In this document: positions 1 to 12,176 of the stretch, in pieces
How positions within the stretch are numbered: the stretch's first letter is position 1
Layout: every line of letters begins with the position of its first letter
From: Protea cynaroides
Lineage: Eukaryota > Streptophyta > Magnoliopsida > Proteales > Proteaceae
Reading direction: 5' to 3'
NCBI GenBank assembly: GCA_028583415.1
Contig: CM053269.1
Coordinates: forward strand, 47,091,888-47,155,887
DNA: 64,000 nucleotides
Notes under the pieces: generated by a model
Database searches by the model: none
Told to the model about the DNA's origin: nothing
What the model saw: only the letters and a program-made list of their open reading frames with translations
Made by a program: the position numbers and the translations under genes

Positions 1-1411
1 TGTTGTAGGGAAAATTTCTCGCAGAGCACAAACAAGTATACAAGAATCAGTATCTTCAACAGGGACGACCCAGAAAGAAAAAGAGAGATGAGTGTGGGTT
101 ACATTAGAGGTTGTGGAGCTTTTTTTTTATATTTGTCCGGCTGTGTGTATTCGTTTTTTTTTAAACCTAAAGTGTAGAAAAAGCATGGAAGATAATGACA
201 CCAATACGATGTAATCCTAAAACCTAAAATTATTATTCCCAACAAAAACAACACCATTTCGTAGGTTGGTATATATACACTGTGTACTTATGTATGCATT
301 GTCCTGCTTTATCCTATTTTAAAGTTTCTAAAATGCTAGCTGTTTTGTTTTTCTTCGGTGTTATGTTTGTGAGGTGAGATTGGTGAGGTTGAAACCTAAA
401 CCCCCTTGGTACTTGTTTTGAACAACATAATTCTATTTTTTTAATCCTACATGGGATGTGAAAGAGATTCTGAGGCAGGATATATATTGTTTTGGGAATT
501 ATAAGAGATATGATTATTTAGAAGAAATAATCTCTCCTCCCTTGTGTCTGGGGTGGATCCAAGTTTCTTTTCACACACGCGCATGTTGAGCCGGCTGGTC
601 GTGGCTTGGCATGGTGTTGGTCAAGCCTAAGATCTATTTTTTGGATCTTGGATGTGTCGTATTTTTTTTTATACAATAGTTGGGTCAAAAACGGTACATT
701 GTATAGATCTATCTCTTAGATCTGGATCTTAAGATCTGAGCCATTGAATTTGGATCTTAAGATCTGAGCCATTGATTAGAAATGGTATACCCTTACTATG
801 GGGTACATTGTATAGACATATCGAGGAAGCCTTATCAATTCACATTTTTTTACCGGTCTTCTCTCTAACTCTCTCTCCCTCTCCCTCTCCCTCTCCCTCT
901 CCCTTCTGTGAGTGGACACCATTGGTATTCCCATGGTATTTAAAACACTGTCTTTACTGAAATTTGATTTTACATCTTGCATTTGGCCTTACCACAAATC
1001 CGAATTTCTCTAAGGAGTGCTTCAAACAAATGCATGTTAATTTGCTGTCGGAAGCCAAGACTACTTTATCTTAGAGTTAGATTTGCATCATCATCCAGTT
1101 GCACCTGTGGTGGCAAATACTGACTTTAAGACAGTAGTACCCATCGTGATATGACCTGACCTATTTTTTTTCTTCATCTTGAGTGCTACTTCACTATCTA
1201 TATTAACTGATTTTATTTGTTAACTAGAAAAGTTGATTCTCATATAAAGTCACCAATCTTTTACAACATGCATCAATAGAGAAAAGGCTCCTCACCAAGT
1301 CCTCGCCATGGCAAGATCAAAATGCTAGTCTGTTTTTATCCTTATCCTTTTCCTCTTCCAGTTCATACAGCAGCCAAGAGGTTTAGATTTTCCCCTTGGC
1401 CTTGACCTACC
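1..1411. other. Intergenic DNA, no gene recognised
   Basis: AT-rich DNA with poly-T runs. A CCCTCT/CT microsatellite lies at about 857-903, and a direct repeat of a GATCTTAAGATCTGAGCCATTG-like phrase lies at about 720-775. The short ORFs at 772-982 read straight through the microsatellite and look like chance. No protein family is recognisable on either strand. Confidence 0.6.
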
Positions 1412-3451
1412 TGATGAACTTGATATGACACTAAGAGGGGGGTGAATCAGTGTCTGAAAATTCTCCTTAATTATTTACTGTTGCCCAGAGCTGATGGAGA
1501 TCTAACTTTTCACACACACATAAGCGCATGCAAATCTACCTCGCTACCACTCAGTGGCCAGGTCTACTAGATTTTCACACTCATCCTGTAAGTCATTCCA
1601 CGCACTCCAAAATATAACATAAAGCAAAACAATGAACACAAAGATATTACGTGGTTCACCAATACAGTGTGTGATGGCTAGTCCACGAAGTAATGCCTAA
1701 CGGGTTCCGTATTTACTCAACACTCAACTTTTAGTCTCTAACAAGATAATGATATTAACCCTAGGTTTTTCCAGCATAAAACTGAGAAGACGCACCAACG
1801 CCAAGATTCAGACTTAACAGCCAGTGTCCAGCACCCACTGAACACACCACGCTTAACCCGCACCCACGAGAAGCAAATAACAAATTTTTTTGGGCTTATA
1901 AATTTGCCTTACGATTTTCCCCCACTAGCTAGGTATTCAACAATTTGCACATACGCTAACATACAATAAATTGAAAGCAACAAATAAATAAGGAATTGAA
2001 AAACCTCACAACTGCTTTCGAATGACCAATAATATCTCTGAAGCTTCACACTGCCCTCAGGTACTCTCTAACAACCTTCAATGATGATAGAGATCGATTC
2101 ACAGAGCACGCCTTCCTCACAGGCTTCCAATCTCTTCCACATAACCCATAATCACCATGAATGTAAACATAAACGCTCTACTGACCTCTCATAGGGATTT
2201 AGCACTCCATTGATGCACAGAGAAGAGGTAGTTGGTGATTGATCACTCCCACATGACACAAAACCCTAGAAAACCTTCTTTCTACCTTCAAAATGATTTT
2301 TTTAATTTTTGTTTCTTTTTTTTTACGACTCCCAACGACGCCCAATGTATAGAGCATCCAAAAATATGGAAACTACAACTTGAACGGACCGATTTGGAGC
2401 TCGGATGAGAAAGTTATGGCAGTTTGAAGTTCGGTCAACCAAAACATTCAAAATAGAATCTTTTCTTTCGTAACCGCGCACCCGCGCCGCACCGTAGCCG
2501 CGCCGCGCCGATGCGTTGTCGAGATCGTATTGGCGCACAAGGGATCTTTATATTGAGCCGTTGGATCTGTCGGTTAATGGCGGGATTATATCTGCGCCAT
2601 TGGATTCGCATAAATCGCGTCAGCAGCGATCGAGACTAATGGAAGCCATCATATGAGAATCTGCGCCGCCATCACATCATACATGTGACACACCGAATCA
2701 AGAGCTAACACAATAAATCGCGGCCCATTATAATATAATGCAACCGGCCAATCAAAGCCTGCGTGACAAAATCTTGACGCTGCCGCCGCACTGGACTTGA
2801 ACCCGCCTTGATCTGGGCCATTAGATGCAGATCTGAGCATCGTGGCTTTAATCTGGCTGCTGATCTTGCATCTTCTCCTCTTTTTATGCCGAAATTACCC
2901 CAAAACAACTTGTGAAATGACTTTTTCGAGTGATTCGACGGAAACTGCGATATCTCTCTCATCAACGTCGGAATTGAGTGATTCAAGTTGCGTTGGAAAA
3001 ATAACTCGACGCTCTACATCTTTCCACTGTCGAATTTCCATGAACCTGTTGTGGGACCCACCAACATTTTCTCTCTCCTCTCTCTCTCTCCTCTCTCTCT
3101 CTCCTCATTCTCTCTCTACATCTTATTTCTTCATGTAATGCTTCAAGATGTCGCAACATTGCCTCATCATTAAAAACTCGGCCACATCATTAGAAACTAT
3201 GCCATATCACTAGTGGGGTCCACAGACACTTTCTCATCAAAATTAGTGTAAAATCTCATTCAACTCATTGCAAGTCATCTGAAACACATGTAGAACACTA
3301 TAGAACACACATACGAGGTTGCTCCATCTTTACCACTGCATGACACTCTCTCTCCTACACTGATAATCTCTCTCTTGATTTCTCTGATTGTATACTCAAA
3401 AACACTGTCACATCAGTCAAGTTGCCAACAATGACAACACAAAGTCCAATA
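1412..3451 (-). mobile_element. Solo-LTR-like unit, copy A (2.04 kb)
   Basis: This unit matches, in reverse complement, two other units in the window at 42030-44254 and 51388-53576. The same 5 bp, CTACC, flank both ends (1407-1411 and 3452-3456), which is the target-site duplication expected of an LTR retrotransposon. Read on the minus strand it begins TATTGGAC (TGTTGGAC in copy B) and ends TTCATCA. Near that end lies a conserved C-rich block followed by CTCTTAGTGTC. No gag or pol, primer site or partner LTR is present, so a solo LTR is the simplest reading. A non-autonomous element with no coding capacity is the alternative. The central part (2460-2520) is unusually CpG-rich for the region. 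Confidence 0.75.
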
Positions 3452-3456
3452 CTACC

Positions 3457-3563
3457 CAATGGACATTAGCCCTCTAACCTCTCCAAATGCGCCACAATTG
3501 CAAACTTTAACATGACTTTCTGTCCAATTTAATCAGGCCTATGATTCATAATTGATTTAAAAT

Positions 3564-3609
<46 letters not shown>

Positions 3610-3617
3610 CATGATCC

Positions 3618-3654
<37 letters not shown>

Positions 3655-4139
3655 ATACAAATTGTGTAGGGGCCGTTGAGGAGAGTAAGAGGACAGTGCT
3701 GACAGCCCTATCATCTTCTGTTGGAACGGTGACAGTGAGTAAAAGCATCTCCATAATGCGCACCGATGCTTTCCTCGTTCGATCAGATCCGACGGAGCAA
3801 TCAGATTTCGGGGAGTTATACAGTGTTCTTTTCTTTTGTCTTGTAACCTTAGCCACACAAAGAAAAGAGAAAAAGAGGAGAGCTTGTTCTTAAAAAATCT
3901 TCATTGTAATCTCATTCTGATATAGAGAATGGTCTTTATTTTTTTCCTCTAGACTAGTACATTGCATTGGTATGTGAACCACGTTAAAATCTCGATGTCA
4001 ATTTTACTTGAGTCATTTTTCTATTTTTTTATTCGTGTTTCTCGATGTTTACTCTAACATCTTTTATTACATCCTTTGTATTTCTTCTTCTCCGTGATAC
4101 TCCTTTGAGTTTGGTCGGATTTTTTTTTTTTTTTGCTTA
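3457..4139. other. Intergenic DNA with microsatellites
   Basis: This stretch holds an AT dinucleotide run (about 3566-3608) followed by a GA run (about 3622-3651) and poly-T tracts. The two overlapping minus-strand ORFs here are translations of the microsatellites (YIYIYI, SLSLSL). I see no gene. Confidence 0.6.
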
Positions 4140-4460
4140 CATCCTCGTCTACATGTACGGTGAGTTTGGGTTCGAAACATTTTGTGTTTAGACGTTTAGT
4201 CTCAAGAAGAACTAATTGAGTGTGAGAAGAAAATTGTGAAAAGTCGGGGTGTAGGTTTAGATCTGAGAGACTGGAACTATGGATTATTTACCCCCTTCCT
4301 TTAAATACTACAATAGGATTCAATCTTCAATTTTTGCAAAGCAGATATTTGATGGTAAATTTGATTCTTGCGATCCAAATGGATTCTAATTGCTTAGGGG
4401 ACTTTAGTCTATGCGAACCATTTTGATTGAAAATTTCTAAGGACCTTAAAATTTAGTGAT

Positions 4461-4508
<48 letters not shown>

Positions 4509-4865
4509 TGGGTTCATTACAAGCTAAAGTGGGTTTGAGTAGTGTTTGTGTCCAAACCAGCAATGGTGCTAGTTTGAACAACACATGGGTTTAGGGGTGC
4601 GAGTTTGGCCGTCCATCCAACCCTACCTGGCCTTGTAGGTGGGTTAGGGCTGAGAATTTCTGGCCTTCAGTTAGGATAGGCCCAGTGTTGAGGCCAAGGG
4701 CTGAGCCTGGCCCAGCCTTGCCGTTTTCTTTTTCCTTTTCTTCTTCCTCTAGTTCTTTTTTCTTCTTCTTCTTTATTTTTCTTCTTTTCCTCAACTTCAC
4801 CCAACTTTTGCATCTCCCTTCTCCCTCCCCATGGTTAGGGCCAATTAGTGTAATGCCCCAAGCCC
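4140..4865. repeat. Copy of the 15.42-16.06 kb flank segment
   Basis: The segment shares long stretches with 15420-16060. Shared phrases include TCTCAAGAAGAA followed by TAATTGA, TTCATTACAAGCTAAA, ATGGGTTTAG, and a CT-rich tract ending near TCTCCCTCCCC. In the other location the segment lies between the dead exon 1 copy and the second 5' flank unit of aldehyde oxidase. Here it carries a GA microsatellite (about 4464-4506). It may be a dispersed repeat or a third fragment of the duplicated gene flank; sequence alone does not decide. Confidence 0.65.
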
Positions 4866-4880
4866 AAGGGTAGGGCGTCA

Positions 4881-5641
4881 TACGATACTAGGATCAGAAG
4901 GTTCGTCGAATAATACTGGAAATTATGCTTGAATTTTTTTTCTTTCCATAAACTGATAACTGAGTCTTAGCTGAGACATAACACCCTCATGTGTTTAAAC
5001 TTAAACACTAATCATATATTATTCACAATCTGATAATTTCAAATTATAGCAGAAGCTACTATGTGCTAAAAAGGGAGAAAACCTCCCAAGGTACCCCTTA
5101 TAACATACGATTGGAACTGAAATATATATACAACTGTTCTTAATTTTCTACTATCCTTCTTTAAGAATTAATACATTTATACAAATGACTCACTCTCTAA
5201 AATATATACATTGTACTTAACTGTTGAAGGAAAACATTTACTGATCTTAGAAGTTATTGCATATCTTTTCTCTAGGAATCCTAGAACTCATATTGTGCCC
5301 TCCTCTAGCAGTGACTACTCTAGCTCAATGGAAGTTTTTGATATAACATCTTCCATCTCTGTTTCATCAAATGTGAAGGTATGAGCTCACAGCTCAGTGA
5401 AGGACTCACACCTATCTAAACTTAAACATGTTCATCAATAATAACATATACATTGGAAATAATGATATAAAACAACTAAGGGAAAGCAAGCGCATGTGAA
5501 GATATAAGCTAGCAACATTCAAAAACATAAGTTAGAACTTCATAAAATATCCTACACAAGCAGCATGTGATGGCATGAATTAAAATTTCATTATATATGA
5601 TACACTGCAACATATGATGGCATAAGTTGGGGCACATGTGA
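4881..5641. other. Intergenic DNA, nothing recognised
   Basis: AT-rich sequence without an ORF of note, tandem repeat or recognisable element end. Confidence 0.55.
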
Positions 5642-7765
5642 TGTAAGACCCTTATCAAACTAACCGGTCTTACCACCTTGTACTAGGTCTACCTATCATG
5701 GTCGAGCCAAGTGGACCAAGTGTGTGAAGGAAATCACAAGACTAGGTATGAATTTGACCCAAAAACAGTAAATATGAGGGTAGGGTCGCATGCCTAAACA
5801 GGTAGGGTCGACCCCACCTCAACAAAAGTCCAACCTATGATTTTCTAGTCTTAGGGTCGCATGACTAGAAAAACATAGGGTCGACGGATCCTGCGACCCT
5901 ACGTGCGACCCTAAGATGACAGACAGAAATCGTAAATTAGAAAACTTTTCTAATTTCAAGGGGTTCTTTCCTAAACTCGATGAGACTTATTTTATAGGAT
6001 TTTTCTCTATAAATAGGACGTCTCTTAGCCTCTTTCACTCCTTTTAGAACCCTAATTGAAAGTGAGAGAAAGAGAAAGAGAAGGAAGAGAAGAAGAGAAG
6101 AAAAATTGAAGAAAAGACTAACGAAGATGAGGAACTTTAGAGAAACCTCTGAATCTCAGCCAACTTCAGGTATGAGTCTAATTCCCTTCATAAATTAAGA
6201 TCCTAGAATGAAATATGAAGAAGTTAGGATTAGGAGAAACTCAAATCATCTAACCATGGATGAGTTTCAAAGGAATCCATGGAAGTAATCATCATAGGCA
6301 ACGGAAAGTGTATAAAAATCATAGTTATGAGTCATAGAACAATCTTAGAATGGACCTACGAGACCACATGATCGATCACATACCCTCGGAAAGTCCCAGG
6401 GAGGGTGTGGTCGCACATAGGGTCGATTGGTAACCGACCCCATGTCCGACCCTACACCCTAGGGTCGATTGGGTAACTGACCCTAGGTGCTATCCTACCT
6501 GCGACCCTATGATTTCAGCTAGTCTAAATTTGTTGGAATTAATTCTAATTAAAATTTATCGACTTATTAGGTTTTCCAAGTGATTTAAAAGTGATTCTTA
6601 AAGCTTGAACGGTGATCTACACTCAATCAAAGGTGAGGGAACAAGACCTAAACTAATTAGATAATAAAAGCTATTTTTGCTTATTGAGTTTGATACCATG
6701 ATTGATTGATTCTATGCGTGTATGCGTGTATTGTGCATTTAACATGTCATCTAATATTCCTACTATTACTGTTCATGCATATTTAATTTTGTTTATTTAT
6801 AACATGATGATGATGATGAAGCTAGGAATAGGCATGTGAATGTTTGTGTGTGGTTAGCGTACTTGATGCAAGTAGGGCATCAGGGGGAGGACGTGACACT
6901 GTGGTTTTTCTTGGTCACCAGACTCTAGCTCTATCTCTACTCAAGTCTTGTCCACTAACATCATCGTATCACCATTACCTTAGCAGAGCTATTACGTCGT
7001 AGGGCATCATGGGAGGTGGTTTCGGACCGTGTAGTCTCTGACTCTGTCGGGGGGCCTTAGCTCTATCTCTATGGACGTATTGAGGGATGCTAGAGTGAGG
7101 CCTTGGATACACTGTTTGACATTAGGATTGGTTAGTTGCGAGCCCAGTTTGCAAGCCCTCGCCAACAGGGGCTTACGTGTTGGTATGGATGCATGTGGTA
7201 CAACAATGTCGATACTCATTGGGTACACTGTTTCCATGGTGGGTGCATGTGGGACGACAATGTCGATATTCATTGGGCGGCTTCACACACTCATGTGTAG
7301 AGGTAAGGCGGCCTCCGAACTTTTCTATTACACATTGTAAACTTATAAACCAGACCACAGATATGAATTGAATGCATGCATATGTTTGTTGCATTGTTTT
7401 ATTTGCTCACTGAGCCGTGATGTGTGCTCACCCTTTTCGACGTCGAATATTTTAGTTAAATGATGCCGGTACCACTGTTGAAGATTATATAAATGCTCCT
7501 GTGTACGGACAAGCTGCGGCGATGGACGCTGAAGTGATGATGGAGTCGCATGATTCGACATGCGAGTGCAACTCCTGTGTTTTCGATTAGACTTTTATTT
7601 GAATTATACAGACAATGTATTTGAATTAATTATTTAAGTTTATGTCTTAGTCCTTTTGAAAATAATTGGTTAAATTATTTATTTTATCACATTTAGATTC
7701 TCAGTTCATTTAATATTTAAGACTTCCGCTATTGTGTATTTACTCTGATTATTGTTGTGGATGTG
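5642..7765 (+). mobile_element. Probable Ty3/gypsy-type solo LTR, boundaries approximate
   Basis: The stretch begins TGTAAGACCC, a start typical of long Ty3/gypsy (Tekay/Del-like) LTRs. It contains a promoter-like CTCTATAAATAGGAC at about 6005 followed by a purine-rich leader. It ends in an AT-rich tail with CCGCTATTGTG and GTTGTGGATGTG, which resembles the usual GTGTGACA end but is decayed. Internally the phrase GGGTCG(A/C) recurs many times between 5780 and 6500. No target-site duplication could be confirmed and no internal coding region follows, so solo-LTR status is inference. It abuts and seems to truncate the receptor-like protein fragment that follows. Confidence 0.5.
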
Positions 7766-7789
7766 TATGGTTTAAGCAAACGGACACAG

Positions 7790-8165
7790 CCTATTTGAGA
7801 TCCTGGATTCAAAACACCTAGGTTTGGTAACTTCTTACTGATGTTTTCTTGAAGCAATCCATTGAAACCATTGTTTGAAATGTCCATCTTGGATATAGCC
7901 TTTTGGATATTGGATGGTAGGACAAAATGACCACCTAATGAATTATTTCCCAGTAATAGAATTTCTAACATTTTATTGTTCTCTAGCAACCAAGTAGGGA
8001 ACATTCCTGTCAAGTTGTTAACGGAGAGATCAATTCCTATCAAGTTGTGTTGGGTGGTGAGAAATCTTAGAATTGTTGTATTAAGATTGTTGTTGGGTAA
8101 TGAGAGGAACTTCAATTGGAAAGGGGGAACCTAGGAAGAATATTCAGTTTCCACCTTTAATTTAT
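7790..8165 (-). pseudogene. LRR receptor-like protein fragment (RLP-type)
   Basis: The minus strand encodes about 120 residues of leucine-rich repeats of plant receptor-like proteins. Readable blocks include PPFQLKFLSLPNNNLNTT, LIGIDLSVNNLTGMFPTWLL, LEILLLGNNSLGGHF and KMDISNNGFNGLL, matching the extracellular LRR consensus LxxLxLxxNxLxGxxP. Upstream in the same frame the sequence LKVETEYSS is followed by a TAG stop (about 8130) where the family usually has a tryptophan before VPPFQLK. There is no signal peptide, transmembrane segment or C-terminal repeat. On the C-terminal side homology stops after NLGVLN, next to the LTR-like sequence. Intact members are membrane proteins of immune or developmental signalling. 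This is a dead fragment. Confidence 0.75.
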
Positions 8166-8668
8166 GGGTATGAGGGTGAAGAGCCAAGAGATTGAAGAAT
8201 GAGATAGGAACTACAAAGGGTGAAGAATGAGATAGGAACTACAGTAGGGACCGGATTCTTTTTTGTCTGCAAATTCCATATTTCTCTATAGATTCTTTTT
8301 GTCTGCAAAATGTGGTGCTAATGGTGATGAGTCACTGTTTTGATAGAATTATTCGAAAATCTAAATATTCCATTACTTTTCACTAGAAAATGTTCAAGTG
8401 GGGGATGGTATTTGGAAATGAAAATGTTTCATTCCTTGATAGTTTTTTATGTATTGCCCGCTTTTGTGAAGGAAAAAAAAGGCTCAGACTTTATATATCT
8501 ACACTTGTCTGCTTGTTGGTTGAGTGCTAGGCACTTGATGGTTGCAGTTTTTTCAACAAAGGTCTGTTTGATTGGTTTAGAGCCATGTAGCAGAAATTCA
8601 AGTGTATAAATAGGACTTCTGCTCATTCTATTCAGTGGAACTGTGATACTCTATCTTGCCTTTAAGTA

Positions 8669-9100
8669 TTGAGTGTGATTGTAAATACCAAGCATGGGTC
8701 TTTGAAAACAAGCAGTGATGGAAGAGGCTATGTGAAAGGTTTGGTGACTTACATGGTCATGGATGATTTGTCTGTGACACCAATGTCCACCATTTCTGTT
8801 ATCAGTCTCTTGAACAGATTCAATGTCAGGGAATTGGGTTCTCTTCAAGAGGAAGTTTTTTATTTGGATATGGATAAGGTAAGCAAGAAGTCTTTAATTT
8901 CTCTTTCTATACCATTTAGATTGATTGAGATGATAATCTTACTTGCACTCTTGATTGATTGTTTCTTTCCATTCGTCATATATATGTAGGGTCTGGCACT
9001 TCTAAAAGCTTCCTTGCAATCAAAGACGGTTCTTACAAATGTCTTTCTTTGTAACAAGCCCGAATTGAAACAGCCCGGCAGGAAGAGTTCTTCTCAATAA
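8669..9100 (+). pseudogene. DUF674 family C-terminal fragment
   Basis: Two exons are visible. Exon a (about 8669-8878) encodes GYVKGLVTYMVMDDLSVTPM, STISVISLLNRFNV and a LQEEVFYLDMDK block. Exon b (8990-9100) encodes GLALLKASLQSKTVLTNVFL and ends KSSSQ-stop at 9098-9100. The junction GATAAG|GTAAGC and ATGTAG|GGT restores the family sequence DMDK-GLALLKASL. The motifs match the plant protein family DUF674 (Pfam PF05056), which has no established biochemical function. An in-frame TAA lies just upstream at about 8663 and the N-terminal half is not found within several hundred bases. I therefore read it as a truncated copy, although its C-terminal reading frame and splice sites are intact. Confidence 0.72.
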
Positions 9101-9988
9101 TTTTGGGTGAAACATTTGCGACTATGGTGGTTCTGTTCTTGGATGTATAATTCAATACATTTCAAATTTTATTGTGACATTTTGTGTTTAGTTCTATGAA
9201 ACATTTGGTTTTGTTGTTGGACTTAAGAACATCTCTGTTATCATGTTTTGATAATTATTATATTTTTATCTGGTATTATGAATATCAGATGTAGCTCAAG
9301 TGTACAGTGAATGAGCACAAATTGAATCTGCTCTTGTTTCCTATTCGAAATGTCTCCTATTTCTTATCTGAGGCTACAACACACAAATTTTCTTCACAAC
9401 CACATAATAGGTAATAATGAATGGTTTTCAGTGGTAGAGCAAATCTTGCAGTTTGTTGCTGTATTTAAAGGAACAAAGTAGGGTGGTGAATCACAACAAT
9501 CTGTTTCCATGTCATCAATGGCTCATCAACATGAACAAAGACAAGGATTTGTATAAAAGAAAGAAAAATAAAAGAAAAAGGTCCCCTTTCTGATAGCCTT
9601 TCAAAGAACTTGAAGGGTCCAAGTTAAAGAAAGAGAGGGATGCTGACATAGCTCCCACTACACCGTTCAGAGTTACTATTTCCCACACATAGAAACAATA
9701 AAGAAAAAATTCACCATAGAGCAAGGGAGCTTGTGATCTATGGTGAATTCTTCATTTCTGTCCATCTCTTCACTGCTCGAACGGCAGTTTCCATGTCCAA
9801 TGCCACTCCCAAAGAAATTTTATGGTAATAAAAAAAATGTGGTACTCCAAGCTTGCTACTCCCAAATATTACTCATAGGTGTAATGGGCTATGAGTAATG
9901 GTCTTGTTATGTGTTACTACTTACTCGTATTGTATAAGCATCGAGACATGCATTAAATATGGAACATATCTTAAATAGCCCGATTTAA
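9101..9988. other. Intergenic DNA, nothing recognised
   Basis: AT-rich DNA with no convincing ORF, repeat or RNA gene between the DUF674 fragment and the GRF zinc-finger fragment. Confidence 0.5.
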
Positions 9989-10450
9989 TTAACCAAACTT
10001 CCAACATCTCATACGATGTCCATAACCTCTAATTACTCCTTTCAAATATCCTCTCAAATACTCTGGTGAAAGAAGTGGAGCATTTGCCGTATTGGACGTT
10101 GAACATTGAGAGCTTTCACTTGTCTCTTGGTTAGATACAGTCTCTCCTCTCTGTTCTATCCATTCAAACATCTCACATCCACGATTGTCAACCTACAAAG
10201 CAATTAAACACAATTGTAAAGAACATTGTATATTAAGACCATTTTCATTCAAATGACAAAAGCTTAATGTGGTTTTATATTCATACTCCTGTAGACTATG
10301 GGCAACACCAGAATGGTCGTCCTTTGTTTGTAATAGTTGTTGCCATTCTCCAATACTTTTTTCCTTGAGCTGTTGTGAGTGTGGCACAGGGAGCACCACA
10401 CTTTTCACATTTTGAATTTCGAAGCCATCTTAAAATCACTACCCTATATG
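9989..10450 (-). pseudogene. GRF-type zinc-finger protein fragment
   Basis: Two minus-strand exons together give a GRF-like zinc finger. Exon 1 (about 10450-10287) encodes KCEKCGAPCATLTT and NKGRPFWCCP. Exon 2 (10192-9989) encodes VDNRGCEMFEWIEQRGE and a tail ending MRCWKFG-stop. The order C-x2-C, then GRPF-W-x-CP, then C-x2-F-x-W fits the GRF zinc finger found in plant nucleic-acid-binding or transposase-associated proteins. The intron has a GTATGA donor and a TTTGTAG acceptor. A TAG stop at 10296-10298 interrupts the frame directly after WCCP, four codons before the splice site, so the copy appears broken. The N-terminus is not clear. Function of the intact relative is unknown. Confidence 0.5.
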
Positions 10451-11302
10451 CTATATGCAGATGCCTATCAAAACATCCATTCAATGTGCATGGAATATAA
10501 AAAACAAACACATATTATTTGTTTTTCTTCTGGTCATTCCCTATGAAAATAAGCATGCAATTTAAAGTGATCTCCATTGAAAACAAAGGAAAAAAAAAAG
10601 ATAAAGATTATTGCCAGGCTTTAAGGTGAGTCAACTTCATAATCAATCAAAGAATCAAAGCATAATTTCATTCAACTTATATGTTCTATAATGATAATTT
10701 GTATTTCCTAAAATGTTTTAGTATGAAACTAAACAAAATTACTAAGCACTAAAATATTTGGGATGGGAGCAAACCGACATGCAAAAGCATTAGGATGCAA
10801 GTCTCAACAAAAACAGAGGTGCTGCAGAAAACCAATGAAAAAAAAGGGGGTGAAGCGATTGTATTCTACAAAGTTTCTACAAACCTATATAAAGAGTGAA
10901 AATGAGAGAAGCGATTGTAAATAGACAGAAACAAAATTCTATCTTATAATTTATATTCCTCGAATGGGATAATATCAGAGAGGCAAGAGAGTACCCTTGC
11001 ACCACTTTCTAATTCCTAAACGTAATCCTCCATGTGATCAAGCACTACGAGTCTCCTTTATCAACTCAATTGATTAGGTTTTTTTTTTTTTTTTTTTTGA
11101 ACTTTGGGAGGGAGAGGTAGGATAAGAGAGCACATTGACAAGAAAAATGTCTTTAGGATGGAGAATGCCAACAAGTTGCTCCACTCATCATTTGGATCTC
11201 AAAGAGAGTTGCAAGCACATTGAATCACCGAGACCTTGTAGAAACGCCCTAAATCCTAAGAAACATCAACTTAAAAAACTTGTTTTAATACAGCCAGTAT
11301 GT
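10451..11302. other. Intergenic DNA, nothing recognised
   Basis: AT-rich sequence with a long poly-T tract at about 11080-11098 and no supported gene. Confidence 0.5.
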
Positions 11303-11305
11303 TTA

Positions 11306-12173
11306 GGGGCCGTTTGATAAAATTTCTACTTCTAGATTTTGGATTCTGGTTCAAATTTGGATTCTACTCCAAGCTACTTCAGGATTATTTTGGAGTAAAA
11401 CTTGTTTGATAACACAATTCTAAAATGGATTCTAGAACATTTTTTTATTAGAAACACGTTTGATAACACACTATCCCCCTAATCGAAGTCTAAAAAAACA
11501 GTCATGGTAGCGGTGAGTGGTGGTAGTGGGTGGTGGCAGTGGTGGGTGGTGGTGGTGGTGGGTGGTGGGTGGTGGGGTGGTGATGGTGATGATGGGGGTG
11601 GTGGGTAATGGCAATGGTGGTGGGAGGTGGGTGGTGGGTGATGGGTGGCGGTGGCTGTGGCGGTGGCGGTGGTGGGGTGGTGGTGGCAATGATGGTGGTG
11701 GTGGGTAATGGCAATGGTGGTGGGTGGTGGGTGATGGGTGGCGGTGGCGGTGATGGCGGTGGGTGGTGGTGGTTATGGTGATGGCAGTGGTGGCGGTGGC
11801 GGTGGTGGTAGTGGCGGTGGCGGTAGCGGTAGTGGTGGTGGTGGCGATGGTGGTGGTGGGTGGTGGATGGTGGCGGCGACGACAGTGGTGGTGGGTGGCG
11901 ACGGTGGTGGTGGTGGTGGTGGTGGTGGTGGTGGTGGTGAAGTGAGAGTCAAGTGAGAGTTGACTCTTTTCTTTCTTTCAAAAAGTTGATCCAACAGTTT
12001 GGAGCAAGTATTTATGACTCCAAAATTTTGGATTCTGGAGCTATTTTGAATCCGGTTCACTATGTGAGAGTTGGAATCCAACCAGACTTATCAAACGTAC
12101 TTCTACTCCAAAATGGCTCTCTGGGAGCCAGAATCCATAGAATCCAGAAGTAGAAGTTTTATCAAACAGGCCC
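11306..12173. mobile_element. Harbinger-like MITE with GGT-rich core, copy 1
   Basis: The element starts GGGGCCGTTTGATAAAATTT and, read from the other end, GGGCCTGTTTGATAAAACTT. The terminal inverted repeats then run on imperfectly through CTACTTCTRGATT. It is flanked on both sides by TTA (11303-11305 and 12174-12176), the 3 bp duplication characteristic of PIF/Harbinger (Tourist-like) elements. The core at about 11510-11940 is almost pure TGG/GGT/GGC on the plus strand. There is no transposase. A related element lies at 16716-17693. Gly- or Pro/His-rich ORFs across the core are by-products of the triplet repeat. Confidence 0.85.
11510..11940. repeat. GGT/GGC-rich minisatellite inside the MITE
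   Basis: About 430 bp of irregular GGTGGTGG, GGCGGTGG and GATGGTGG units. Guanine is strongly biased to the plus strand, and runs of GG every three to four bases could form G-quadruplexes in single-stranded DNA or RNA. That is a structural expectation, not something shown here. Confidence 0.9.
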
Positions 12174-12176
12174 TTA

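Noticed and set aside
3529..3858. ORFs with SLSLSL and YIYIYI tracts
   Set aside because: Read through GA and AT microsatellites.
11471..12081. Gly-rich and Pro-rich ORFs on both strands
   Set aside because: By-products of the GGT repeat in the first MITE; overlapping frames on both strands are equally open.
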